Assembly (NCBI GenBank): GCA_905250025.1
Contig: CAJNOJ010000151.1
Span: forward strand, 124,001 to 188,000
Reading direction: 5' to 3'
Length of the DNA stretch: 64,000 nt
Source of the DNA: Adineta ricciae
Lineage: Eukaryota; Rotifera; Eurotatoria; Adinetida; Adinetidae
Part shown: positions 35,332 to 46,772 of the stretch, piece after piece
Numbering within the stretch: position 1 is the stretch's first letter
Layout of the letters: every line of letters begins with the position of its first letter
Made by a program: the position numbers and the translations under genes
Notes under the pieces: model-generated
Database searches by the model: none
What the model saw: only the letters and a program-made list of their open reading frames with translations
Told to the model about the DNA's origin: nothing

Positions 35332-36040
35332 TTAATAAATTGAACGTCGTCGGCGTTGATGATCTTCAGCGGTCATTACAGTATCGTCCATAATATCCTC
35401 ATGTGGAACATTTGTGAAATGTTCATCTATGAAGACAAAATTCAATCAAAACTAGACTATTCAGATGAGCAAGAACCTACTTTCTTCTTGATTGTCTAAA
35501 TATTTAAAAAGATCTTGTCTACTGATTGGAAGAAGATAATCTTCATCATCATCCTCGTTTTCATCATCATCGATAACTTCCGATGATTCATCATCATCAT
35601 ATAATTGAAGATAATTGTTATTATACATTTCGTATAAATCATCGAGTGTTGGTGTTAATTCGAGATCTTGATTATCTTCATCATAACTGTCATCAACAAC
35701 TGGTTTTTCGACATGTGTTTCCACTTTTTCTGTCACTGGACGATTGACTGCTGGAAGTGAAGCATCTTTATGTTCTTTTTCCTCTTTGTCGTTTGATGAT
35801 TGAGCGGGTGTTTCAGACTCAACATGTCCTCCGGCAAGTTCTTTCAAGAGACGATTGGCAATTTCATGTGCCTTTTGGTGTTTAGCATCTTGTGTCGCAG
35901 GTACAGCTAAAGACATTCATTCGAACTGTTATGTCCACGCAATAACTCGCAGATTTATACTTACTAGGTTTAATAGGAGCAGCGATAACCAATGAATAAC
36001 TACAGAGAAGAGCGAATAGACAGAAGGAGATGATTTGCAT
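35332..36040 (-). CDS. Secreted acidic protein with polyarginine C terminus
   Basis: Three exons (36040-35965, 35906-35481, 35426-35332) give 198 residues. A clear signal peptide, MQIISFCLFALLCSYSLVIA, ends before APIKP. The mature part is Glu/Asp-rich (SEVIDDDENEDDDEDYLLPI) with a helical start (DAKHQKAHEIANRLLKELAG). It ends ..HQRRRRSIY, a possible dibasic processing site that would release a three-residue peptide. It could be an acidic calcium-binding secreted protein or a prohormone-like precursor; I cannot decide. An upstream acceptor (cctatag, just before the ATG) suggests a 5' untranslated intron or a trans-splice site. Confidence 0.65.
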
Positions 36041-38142
36041 GATGGAATATCTATAGGATGTAATAAGATTAATATAAAACAACAGAAGAATCAAGTTAAT
36101 TGTACGTACATATTAAGTTTTACAAGTGCGTGTGATTGCGAATGTGGCTTGTCGAACTTATGCGTTCAGAAATAATGAGATCGTTCTCTTTCTCTCTCTT
36201 CTCGGAGCGGTAAGAACGTGGGTGGAAAGCGTTCGTAGGCGTCAGAACTAAAGATTCATTGTGAAACGAGAGAAGAGAACGCCGAAGAAAACACAAAAGC
36301 AATATGAAAGAAAAATAGGAAAGACGTCATTGAGTTTTTTCTTTCTCTTTCGAACAACATTGTCTCTTCGCTTATTCCACTATGTTAATTACGTGGGTGG
36401 CTATTTTTCTTCCTAAAGGAATGGAAAAGCCGTTGATTAACTCGTCGGATTCAACGATTGACACGTACAAAACAAAAACTGATGTTTCCTTTAGTTACTA
36501 GGAAAACAATATTTGATGAACAAGTTGTGATTTCGAGGATTAGCGGTTACATCTGTTACATTCGTGAAAATCAGGATAATGATGTAAAATCATAGAAATA
36601 ATCGTCAATATTGATAACAATATTTGCAGATCACGTAAAAACAATGTGGTTGACATCGTGAACCAAAAATAGGTGTTTACAATTAGATAAACGATACATG
36701 TCAAAGTATCTAGAGATTAGTATTTGAAAAATGAGAACAAATGGTGAAGTTTTTTTGGCTTTCAGTGAAGTTTAGCAATGTTCATAGAGATTTGCCAAAC
36801 AAATACCGTGAACAAATTGTCTGATATCAGAAAGGATGTGTTGTTGATGAAATCAATGTGACCTGTACATTGACTCGGCAAATAATAAGGTATTTACAAA
36901 CAAACACTGAAATAGAATCAGGAATATTGTACCGGCACAAATTTTGCTAAAAGATCCTTGAATAAAATCATTAGTGAAAGTACTTATACATGATTATTTT
37001 ATATTTTATCTCGCGGAGACTTCAGTGATGCAAGGTATGAAAGTTGCTAGTTCAAATGTAAAATTTGAATTCTATAAAACAGGAAAATGTCACATTAGCT
37101 TCCATTATATACGTCATGATATACAGTTATTGCCCTATTTTTAACAATTTCCGATTGTTTCTTTCTTTCAATAGAATTCCTTCGCTTGAAAGTCGGAGGT
37201 TTTTAATCAACTAATTCATTTAAAAGACCAGTAAAAGCAAAACATGATATTTTCGGTTGTAATCACACTGAGTATTATTCCGATGTGCTTTCCGGTAATA
37301 GGTCATGATGTTCATAATTGAATCAATGACAATTTGAAGGGAAATATAAAAATTAGATTACTCTGATGTTGAATTTCTTATTCGATCATTGAGAATTCTC
37401 GAATTACATCATTCCTTCTTTTCCGATGTTTTCGATTACCATGATGTTTTACAACAATCCTTCTAATTCCATAAGATCATTACGTTTGAATGGCTTTATC
37501 ATTCGTGTCCTGTGATTACTACTTTGATGATCATTAAAATGTAAGCGCAAAAGTACTTTTTATCAAAATATTTAAGATGACATTCTTCTTGCGAAAAGAA
37601 ACTTCATCAATAATTAAAGTGTAGGAAGAAAATAAATGATTAACATAATACTAATCTCCAATTTATATGTGAACTCGTGTGCGTCATCGATGGAAAACAT
37701 AGAGTGCAATGTGTGCCGAATTCTTCATAGGAAATATTTCGTTATTTAATGGGACAAAATAATAACTCAAGCGTAAAAATACCCTCAAGAAGAAGTTCTT
37801 TTTCCATTAAAATGACACGTGATAGCTAAATAAATATAAAGAAAAGAAAGAGAGAGAATGAGAGAAAGAGGTCGCTAGTAGAGGCTGCTTATGGCGTCAT
37901 CTGTGATGATCATTGTCATTGCTAGTAGCTCTGTTTAGAAATGATAATGCATAGGTGATTCGAATTTCATTCGAACTGACCAATCGGCAGTAGTTTCTCG
38001 AACATTCTTTACACTTTCTCTCTTTTTCTCAAAAAATCTCTCGTTTAAAATTCTCAATACACATTCACTCACATCCGAAGAGTGAAAATCAGCGTATACT
38101 TAGCGGAAACGCCTTCATTTCGCTCTCTTTTTAGACAAGACA
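36041..38142. other. Intergenic region, AT-rich, no gene seen
   Basis: About 2.1 kb between divergent starts of the acidic secreted protein and SUMO. From about 36.3 to 38.1 kb no frame of 60 codons is open on either strand. Only short purine runs (about 37845-37870) stand out. The last 150 bases are pyrimidine-rich and probably include the SUMO promoter and leader. Confidence 0.5.
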
Positions 38143-38643
38143 ATGTCATCGGCTGATGCTACAAACAGCAATAATACAAGCAAAACTGACGAATACATCA
38201 AATTAAGAGTTGTTGGACAAGACAACAGTTCGTAGATTAACATGTTTTTCTCTCAAACTCATCTTCTTTTCTCTAGGTGAAGTTCATTTTAAGGTAAAAA
38301 TGACAACATCTATGGGTAAACTAAAGAAATCTTATGCTGAACGTCAAGGTATGAACAATTCAGAGAGTTCGATGATGATTTAGCTTGTTTGTTTAGGTGT
38401 GGCAGTCGGTAGTTTGCGGTAAATAGTTGCTTTGTTGAACGAAAATACCCATTTTTTGATTCGATACGAATTTTCTAGGTTTCTATTTGATGGTAAACGT
38501 ATAAACGATGATGAAACACCGAAACTTTTAGAAATGGAGGATAATGATACAATCGATGTCTATCAAGAACAAGTAAGTGACAAAAGATTCCGAAAAACAC
38601 ATGCGAGAACTCGTTGTTCGTCTAGGTTGGTGGTTCATATTAA
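38143..38643 (+). CDS. SUMO: SUMO, small ubiquitin-like modifier
   Basis: Five exons (38143-38227, 38277-38348, 38397-38418, 38479-38572, 38626-38643) give 96 residues. A flexible N terminus ([20 protein letters not shown]) leads into the ubiquitin fold: [76 protein letters not shown]. The diglycine lies two residues from the end, so a SENP-type protease must remove Ser-Tyr before conjugation. FKVKMT resembles the KxE-region strand of SUMO2/3, but a consensus psiKxE site near the N terminus is not obvious. The 22-base third exon and the 18-base last exon, which carries the diglycine, are strikingly small. Confidence 0.95.
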
Positions 38644-39172
38644 AACAAAAAGGTGTTTTCTTTTTCCTTGATTATCATCATCATTATTCAGGCTTGGAAA
38701 TCTCTCGAATGAAGATGGTCGTTTTTCATTGTATCCTATTTTCTGTTTCTTGTTCTTTGTCATTGTTTGTATGTATATATTAGCACATTGACTTCTATAT
38801 CATCCAAGGTAATTCAAGACTCATTTGTTCTGTTCTTGTTGTTCTTTGTTCACACGAGATTTCGCTCTTTCGTTGGAATATCAAATATGTATGTAGAAGA
38901 TTTATGATTTTCTTTCCTCTTTGTGGTTCTTCTTCACTTACGTTTATTTTTTATTTCTTGTCTCTTGTGTTTCGATGTGTTCAATTCAAATTTTTTCTCT
39001 TTGTGTGTATGTGCCTGTTTGTTGTTTATGTCTTTGTTATCCATGAGCTTTTGTGATGATGAAAACAGAAACAAAAAAATAGAGACAAAACTGAAACCTA
39101 TGATGAAGATAACAAAATCAATGCGCTTTGGTTTGTCTCGCATCAGTTTGATTCAAAGAAGACACGTGGAGA
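38644..39172. other. Intergenic region between convergent genes
   Basis: About 530 T-rich bases between the SUMO stop and the end of the minus-strand small gene. Frames of 60-85 codons are Phe/Leu/Cys-rich and unsupported by splice context. Nothing else is seen. Confidence 0.4.
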
Positions 39173-39711
39173 TCAATTGATTTTTGTGATTTGAAAGTGC
39201 GGGGGGCCGACTAATGGAGTCACTCGTTTTCCACCCAAATGAAAAGAGATTTCAAGGGTTTGATTGTCAGGTAGAATGACCTTGAAAATAGGTATAAAAT
39301 AGTTGTTGACATTGGTTCGAAAATAACTACCTTATACGTATAGAATGTACCGCAACCTAATTGCTGACGTATACTCGTTGGTCTTAAAACGACATTCGCA
39401 GGTATATCAGGAAATGTTTCATGAATCTGAATACCGATGGCTTCTTTGTACTAAAAATATACAGTTATATTGACCAATCGTTTGAATTCACGTACTGAAT
39501 CGAATAATTCTTTGTCTTCATCAGTTAAAGAACGAAATAAATCGTGCCCGTCAGCCATGTCCTTTACTACAAATGTTTTCGTGTTGCCTTTTATACTTTC
39601 TATAGAGAAAAGAACACCTGAAGGTGAATCATACACACAAACAACTCGTCGAAATTTCGATGAATAGGCTTTTATTTCGAAATCTATCAACAAAACGTCG
39701 TAAGCTTTCAT
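39173..39711 (-). CDS. Small unknown gene, or C-terminal extension of the adjacent adhesion GPCR
   Basis: Three exons (39711-39496, 39450-39331, 39280-39173) give 147 residues if the ATG at 39711-39709 is used. It reads MKAYDVLLIDFEIKAYSSKF through VLRPTSIRQQLGCGTFYTYK and VILPDNQTLEISFHLGGKRV to ITKIN. No domain is recognised. The ATG overlaps the TGA stop of the upstream adhesion GPCR (ATGA at 39711-39708), which is strange for two separate eukaryotic genes. A 41-base GT..AG intron starting at 'gtgtaac' in the GPCR tail and ending 'gttgatag' would instead fuse the two frames in phase (..DKDC-H-FEIKAYSS). Either a polycistronic/trans-spliced arrangement or a longer GPCR tail is possible. Confidence 0.6.
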
Positions 39712-42700
39712 ACAACAGTTACACGACAGTCTTTGTCGTCTTTACTGATCGCTTGAGTATTCGAAATCACTTCTTCGGACGATTGGTTTCTTAATGTCCA
39801 TTTCATTTCGTCATAGCTAGAATTTCGTGTCGAACATGAACGGTTCCGGTTCAATAGATTTGACACAACTGAAGCAACAGATGTGACTTTCGTAGACGGA
39901 GCTGTTGCCAATGAAGCGACTTTGCCTACGGCTAAATGAGAAGAAACGGCAGGTACGACAATGGATGTGCGTTGTCCTTCGGACTCCGAAATCGAGTTTC
40001 GATATGGAATTTCCATTAATTGAATTCGACGTAGTTGACGACGCCGATCACGATAGTGACGACGAATCTATTTGAAGATAAGATAGAAATGAAAAGACGA
40101 ATTGACTTTTACCTCGTCATTGAAAAGAAAAAATGAAAGAAAGAGAAAACCGCCCTAGAAAAAAAGTATAAACAATCTTGAAATAAACGTAAACAACATC
40201 TGCTACTTGTAAACCACTAAAAAATCCATGTAAAAGTTGAAGAATGCTTTCATCATAAAAATAAGGAAGTATTGCCAAAGACCAGCTGACTGTAATTAAA
40301 AACAACTGTGACCATATCCCTCCGGTATATGTTCTACAAATTGGAAAAAATATTTTCACACTTTCAAATACGAGTAAACTTACACAATCACTTCATTCGC
40401 TTTTTCATTCTTTGTATACGAACTTTCGTGATGTTGTTTAGCAGAAAAGATCATCACCATGATCGTTATCTATCGAACATCGAAATCTCCGTATAAACGA
40501 AAGAGTTTCCTTGAAGAAAGTCTTACAAATATGATTCCTGTTATTGGGATGAAATAGATCTTGAACCAATCGTCAAGATCAATAAAGCATAAGCCCAATT
40601 TAGTCGCCATAAAATATGTTTTAGTTTTGATCGATGCCAGCAACGTCACAATACAAAATGGTAAAACTAAACCGAGAAATTCAGGTAAGCTAGATGAAAT
40701 TTTCCGTCAAAGTTGGTCTTACTGTAACCCATTCCAAGAAAACGATACTTGGATGCTGCTTCGGAAAGTGTGGCGCTCGCGCCAGCTACAGCTGGATGTG
40801 TAGAATAGGTGATTTGTATGTACAGATTGAATGCTTCATTCATTAGCCAACAATAAGATGATAAAATGAAGAAATGTGTGGTGCAAGCCACAGCCCGACA
40901 GAGATACGAATTTGATAATGGTATTCCATTGAAAGCTAGAATAAGAATGACTTGAGCGCAGATCAGAACGAATGCGTAATGTTTGTGAATATATGCAGCA
41001 GATGAATGAGTTCTAAAAATGCGAGAAAAGCGTCGAACAAATGAAATGTTTGTCGAAATACCGAAGATAATTTAACATGATCAATGTCATCAAGGCAAAG
41101 GAGATATGGATGAACGAGCCAATGTACGAGAATCGACCAAAAAGATACAGTCGAGATTCAGGTGCACGCCACTGTCAATCAAAATCAAATGAACGATCGA
41201 AAGAAGAAAGAATTCTCGTTTACCTTGGGATCGAACATATCACTTGTTACTGCAAATGTTCCATTAGATATAAAACATGAACAAGAAGTTTGATCAGTCC
41301 GAGATGTTGGAATCATTTCACAGATCGATGCTAAACTTTGCCATTTCCATTGCTGAGTCAATGTGGCTCTAAACAAACACACTCAAAACACAAGAGTTCA
41401 TCTCGAATATTTACTTGTATTTTCCATTGGTAAACGCATCTATTGTATCGAGATATACACATTGATTATCCGATATATTATCATGCTATTTTGAAAAAAG
41501 AAATACTATTCATCAAATCGAGAGATGATTTTCTTACGTTCAAGTAATCCGTAGTGATTAAAACAGGAACGTGATGGTCCATGGGAAGCAATGTGGAAAG
41601 ACGGTTTGATTGTTGAATCGGTTTGCGAAGTTTGACATCGATTGAAATCACATGACTGTTTAAATTATCATACTTCGAAATTCTACCTAGACGAAGATTG
41701 GGTATATAAAGATGAGCACTACGGAAAGTTGTGATTATCACTGAATACCACGTCGAACCTGAAGGAAGATCTATTTCGTTTTGCGAAAAGCAAAGCGAGC
41801 GATTTTTACCGTTTGTTTTCTCATCAAAGATGAGTAGTGTTCGATTGTTAAGCATTGGTTTTCTTGTATGAGCAAAACTAACTTTTGTATTCATTGGAAC
41901 ATTTTCATACGAGAACGAATTCAGTTGTTGTCGAGTGACAATTTCAATCGACTGTTCGATATTTGCTGTTGATGTATGTAATGAACTACCAGGAAATTGC
42001 TCATTATCAGTAGTTAGAACTTGAGCTACTGTCGAAGTTAAACGTTGTAATGAGGATAATAAACGAACAAAATCATTCCCGGATGGATGTGTTTCGTTCC
42101 AAAAAGATTGATATTTTTCGTCGATTAAGTTCGAGATTGTTTCTAAAAGGTATTGATGGATTGACAACGTGGCATTGACATCAGCGAGATAATACGATTC
42201 GTACGATGAAGTGTACCATTGAGTTAAACTATCGAAATGACTGATCTGAAAATCGAAGAGAATTTAGGATTGGAAATGAATTGAAAAGAGTTTATTACGA
42301 GAATGTTAGTTAATCGTTCGATTTGTTCGATAAGTAAGATTAAATCAATGGAACTGTACAATTCTGTTGCGGTTAAATTTGTAGAAATGGTTTCCGCAAG
42401 ATAGGCAGATCGATCACGGAGTGCAAGTATATATTCTTTGTCCGATGTAATACTATCTAATTCTCGATCGATTTTCTTGATCAGAGGATGAATGCATTGG
42501 TCATAATCAACATGTGTCCAACGAGCAATTTGTTCGATTCGTTGACATGTTCGATGCAATGTTCCTACAAAGCGTTCGAGTTGACCATCTAAGAAGATTC
42601 AGGTCCGGTTTTTTTACCGTTTTTAGCATTTCCTGGACAAGGTTCAGTAACATTTCGTCCAGCTACAGATTTTGGCCATGTAATACTCAATTGACTTTCG

Positions 42701-43910
42701 TTTTTACAATGTGGTCCTAAAATGAAAAGATAATTCGAAGGAATTCCTTCTTTGCCAATCCTCGTGACCTACCATCCAGTTTGCGACAATAATTATCACA
42801 TGATTCACGGAGCCATCGCTGTGTCGGACAATTATCTAAAGAAAACCTAATCAAACAGAGAACATCGAGTTTTTCCTTTTACCAAAAAGTTCAGAGACTC
42901 CCGATGGCCAATGAATTTTCACCTCGCCTTTAATATCATTGACAAAGTCCATCCAGCTAACTGCATCTCCACAAGCTTGTTTTTGCCTATGACAATCACC
43001 TGCGAGCTGATCCAATTCATAATCTGTTAGAATCTTTTGCCAGAGATTTAAATAAGATATTTCGCCGCGAAAAGCTTGCTTATGATCGAATTCGATGTCT
43101 CCAGCTGTACTCGTTCTTGTTAAGTTTCTTGGACGAGCAGTTTGACCAACAAAGAAATCGCCACCACTGGAAATCGTTGTTTGTTTTCGTCGTCCATGTG
43201 GAAGGATTCTTGATGAAATTAAGGTGACGACTGGCGAACCATTGATACGAATACTGATCTCTTTACTTCCAGAAAGATGATGTGCAATTGCAATGTGTTG
43301 CCATTCGTTGGGAATCAACGAAATTGAAACATCGTACACATGGTTTAAGATTTCGACATGTAAACGAGCATTTTCGATGATCGAAACAAGTAGAACTGGA
43401 AGGGATTCATCTGAAATTCGAAATCAAAGATTTACACGAAGCACAAAATCGATTCGAACGTTAAACCTGTTTTATAATAAAGAATTGTATGATGCGATGA
43501 ATCAGTTTTCGTCCAAAGACGAATCCAAAACGAAATCGTTAGTTCTGATATTCGCGGAAATGGTTTACTATCAAGTTCAATATAAGTAGGAGTATGACTG
43601 CTGTTGAAAACAAGTCGCGAATCCACTGCGTCAGCTAGAAAAATCAATCTCGATGTTTTGTCTTAAGAGAGAATCTTCTTACCAACACATAAATATCCAT
43701 TCCATAGATGACCTTGTCGACAAAGACATTCATAATGATCGAGCTTGTCAAGACATTTTGTCAATGAATAGTAAGCCGAATTGCATGTTTCTATGAGAAA
43801 GATTTCGAAAGAAAATCGATATTCTGTCTGATGTCTTGTTATTTACCGGTTAAATCTAATGTGTTAATTGTAACTATGACAATATAATGTAAAAACAAAC
43901 TAATTCTCAT
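39708..43910 (-). CDS. Adhesion G-protein-coupled receptor with EGF-like, pentraxin/LamG and hormone-receptor domains
   Basis: Seventeen exons from 43910-43847 to 40067-39708 sum to 1136 residues. Signal peptide MRISLFLHYIVIVTINTLDL; one EGF-like module (CNSAYYSLTKCLDKLDHYEC LCRQGH); a pentraxin/LamG-like domain (residues about 58-285: SELTISFWIRLWT, NEWQHIAIAHHLSG, FRGEISYLNLWQKILT). A Cys module and a hormone-receptor domain follow (ITWPKSVAGRNVTEPCPGNA), then a GAIN-like region and a GPS-like segment (SCSCFISNGTFAVTSD). Then come seven helices: FSYIGSFIHISFALMTLIML, YAFVLICAQVILILAF, FFILSSYCWLMNEAFNLYI, ILPFCIVTLLASI, WFKIYFIPITGIIFI, IWSQLFLITVSWSLAIL and GGFLFLSFFLFNDEIRR. A 40-base intron inside helix 7 was needed to restore the family's NDE(V/I)RR ending. 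Ligand unknown. Confidence 0.88.
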
Positions 43911-44636
43911 CTTTGTTGATCGTCATCGGCAACTAAGTTTAGTAACAAAGACGATCTTTTTCTCTCTCTCTCTCTTATTGAACATCGTCAAAATGTGTTT
44001 GCCGTTATTTTTTCTTCTTTTTTTTTCTGCTTTTCACCCGATTCTTTTCTTCTCCGATCGAATAGCTGAACAGAGGAAAGAAAGAAACATAAGCAATCTT
44101 CTTTTCTTTTCTCCATTTCCGAACTTTATGATTCTACTAGAACGATTATATGGAAGATCTGAATACATCAAATCGTTTGCTGTTTTTGTCAAGGAGAAAA
44201 TCAACGAGAGAACGAGAGAATTCTCCCATTCTTTCGTCATTGGTGTCAGACAGAAATAGAAATCGAGCCACTTACAAAATTCATCAGAAACTCAAACATT
44301 TGAACTCCATTGTGAAATGATCACAAGATTTGTGTATTCATTCCTCTATTATTTTATGTAACTCGAAAAGCGATTGCTTTGGTCGTACGTATATCAAAGT
44401 AAATAAATCAATGGAATGTTGATTGATGAGAGAAGGTCATCGACTATGCTGAATCATACATCTACAAATTGAAATTTGAATTCATCTATTCAAGTTTTCA
44501 ATATCAAAGTGAAGACGCGGAAATAGTTGAACACTTAAAGCACTTGAATATTTGCACACTTGAAATATTTGAATAGCTGATATAGTGAATTCAACTTTCA
44601 AATTGGATACTACCATTCACTTCGAAAGAAACGGAT
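43911..44636. other. Intergenic region between divergent genes
   Basis: About 725 bases between the starts of the adhesion GPCR and the M13 peptidase. It contains a (CT)n run at about 43961-43974 and irregular short repeats of 'cacttgaa..atttg' near 44535-44575. Overlapping frames on both strands at 43978-44259 are composition artefacts. It presumably carries both promoters. Confidence 0.4.
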
Positions 44637-46772
44637 ATGCTGTGTAGAACGAAGAATTTCTCCTTTATTTTCTTAACATTTTTCGTTTTCTCGACGATCG
44701 GAGATGAATTCTTCGATGCAAACGATCTCGACTGGTCAGTTCGTCCCACAGATGACTTTTTCACATTCGTTAATGGCATTTCTTTAAACCGAACGACTAT
44801 TCCATTGTCGAAAACTGAAATCGGCAGTGTTTTTACTATCACCCTCAATGTCTCTCAACAGTTGAAAAGCATTTTGGACGATTTAACGAACAATGGAACA
44901 TCTGAAGCGCCACATCCTGTCGATTCAGTCCAACGTAAATTAGGCGATCTGTATTTAGCAGGTACTGATAAAAAAACTATCGAAACGGTCGGTATTAAAC
45001 CATTAGAAGAAATATTACTCCAACTTGATAATGTTAAAACATCGGAAGAATTGATCGATTTCGTTACAAACTGCTTTAAAAAAATGAATAAAGATATTTT
45101 ATTCGACTTCGATGTTTATCCAGACGAAAGAAATACGTCGGTATTTGTCCCTCTTTGGAAAGTAAGAATGAAACCAAAAATGATGAATTAAACGAACTTT
45201 TTTTTAGCAAAGTGGTCTTATTCTACCCGAACGTGATTACTACTTTCGTAATGATCCATTTTCAAAAAATATTCGATTGCTTTATCGAGATTATATTCAT
45301 CAATTGTTCAATTTGACAAACCACCTTTTCAAAAGTCGAACTACTCTCATCGATGCAGAGGATGTCTTAACATTAGAAACTCAATTAGCTGTTTCACATT
45401 ACACACCAGCTCAATTACGCATTCCAGCCAAGAATTACAACAAACTCACAATCGATCAACTCGAACAAATGATGCCAAATCTTGGTTGGCGTCGTATTCT
45501 CAAAATTTTACAAGTTCACAACGATACAGTCGTGGTCGCTCAATTGGATTATTATCAATCATTGGACAAACTACTTGTTAGTCAACAATTAAACATATGG
45601 AAGAATAAAATCCGTTTTTCAATCTTGCATTATATGGCTCCATATCTGAGCAAGGACTTTTCCAATGCTCGGTATCATATGCTTCAATATTCTCTTTATG
45701 GTCGACAACAGAAAGCTGCGCAATGGACGGTGATTATCGATGATATAAATGAAAATTGTGGAGATTTATTAGGGCAATTGTATGTCTATCGTCACTTTTC
45801 AGTCGAAGCGAAAGAACGTATGTTGAATTTAACACAACACATCATCGATGTGTACCGGAATCGTCTTAGTCGAAATAAGTGGATGAATAAGAAAACGAGA
45901 GAGAAGGCTTTGACAAAATTGAGTAAAATGACGAAGAAAATCGGTTATCCATCAACATGGAAAACTTATCCAAACATTGAAATTAATCGATGGTCTTATG
46001 TTGAATCCATGTTAAGTATTTTCGGAAATACTTTTCAAGAAAAAATCAAATATTTATCCCGACCAGTCGATAAAACCGAGTGGGTCATCCCGGCACAAGT
46101 CGCCAACTGTTTTTATGTAAGTTTCTAGTAAAAAAAAACGATTCTTGTATCGGATATGTTTCTTTTTAGTTTCCCACAGTAAATGATATTGTTTTTCCAG
46201 CGGGTATCCTACAAGAGCCACTTTTTATGTTACATGCGGACGATGCGATCAATTACGGTTCGGTTGGAAGTCTTATCGGACACGAAATTACACATGGATT
46301 CGACGATCAAGGTCGAAACTATGATGAAAATGGCATTTTGAATCCATGGTGGACACCGGAAGATTTTCGTGAGTTTCAAAAGCGCACACAGATTCTTGTC
46401 GAACAATTCAATGAGTACAAAGTATTCGGCTTGAATGTCAATGGACATTTATCTCTGGGAGAAAACATCGCAGATTTAGGTGGAGTTGAGATCGCTTATG
46501 AAGCATTTTTACAAACTGATCAAGCAAAAGAAGGAAAGTTGATTGATGGTTTTACACCCATCGAACGATTCTTCTTCTCATTCGCAAGAATGTCAAGAAT
46601 TAAATTTACGGACGCAAAACTTATATCAATATTGAAGATCGATCCTCATGCACCACCAATCGATCGAGTTAATGGACCATTAGGAAATATGATGGGCTTT
46701 TATCAAACTTTTAATGTCACACAAAATGATAAAATGTTTCGAGCACAATCGAAACGTGTTCATATCTGGTGA
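44637..46772 (+). CDS. Secreted M13-family zinc metallopeptidase of bacterial PepO-like type
   Basis: Three exons (44637-45161, 45208-46116, 46170-46772) give 678 residues. Signal peptide MLCRTKNFSFIFLTFFVFST. The M13 N-terminal domain begins WSVRPTDDFFTFVNGISLNR. In animal neprilysins this region reads PCDDFYxYACG with disulfide cysteines; here both cysteines are absent, as in bacterial PepO-like enzymes. The zinc site is GHEITHGFDDQG (HExxH), with the third ligand in LGENIADLGG (ExxxD). Substrate region: WVIPAQVANCFYFPTVNDIV (Asn-Ala-(Y/F)-Tyr usually; Ala is Cys here). The C terminus is KRVHIW, like bacterial RVxIW, not the animal CRVW. It would cleave peptides outside the cell. The introns show it is a resident nuclear gene. 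Confidence 0.93.
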
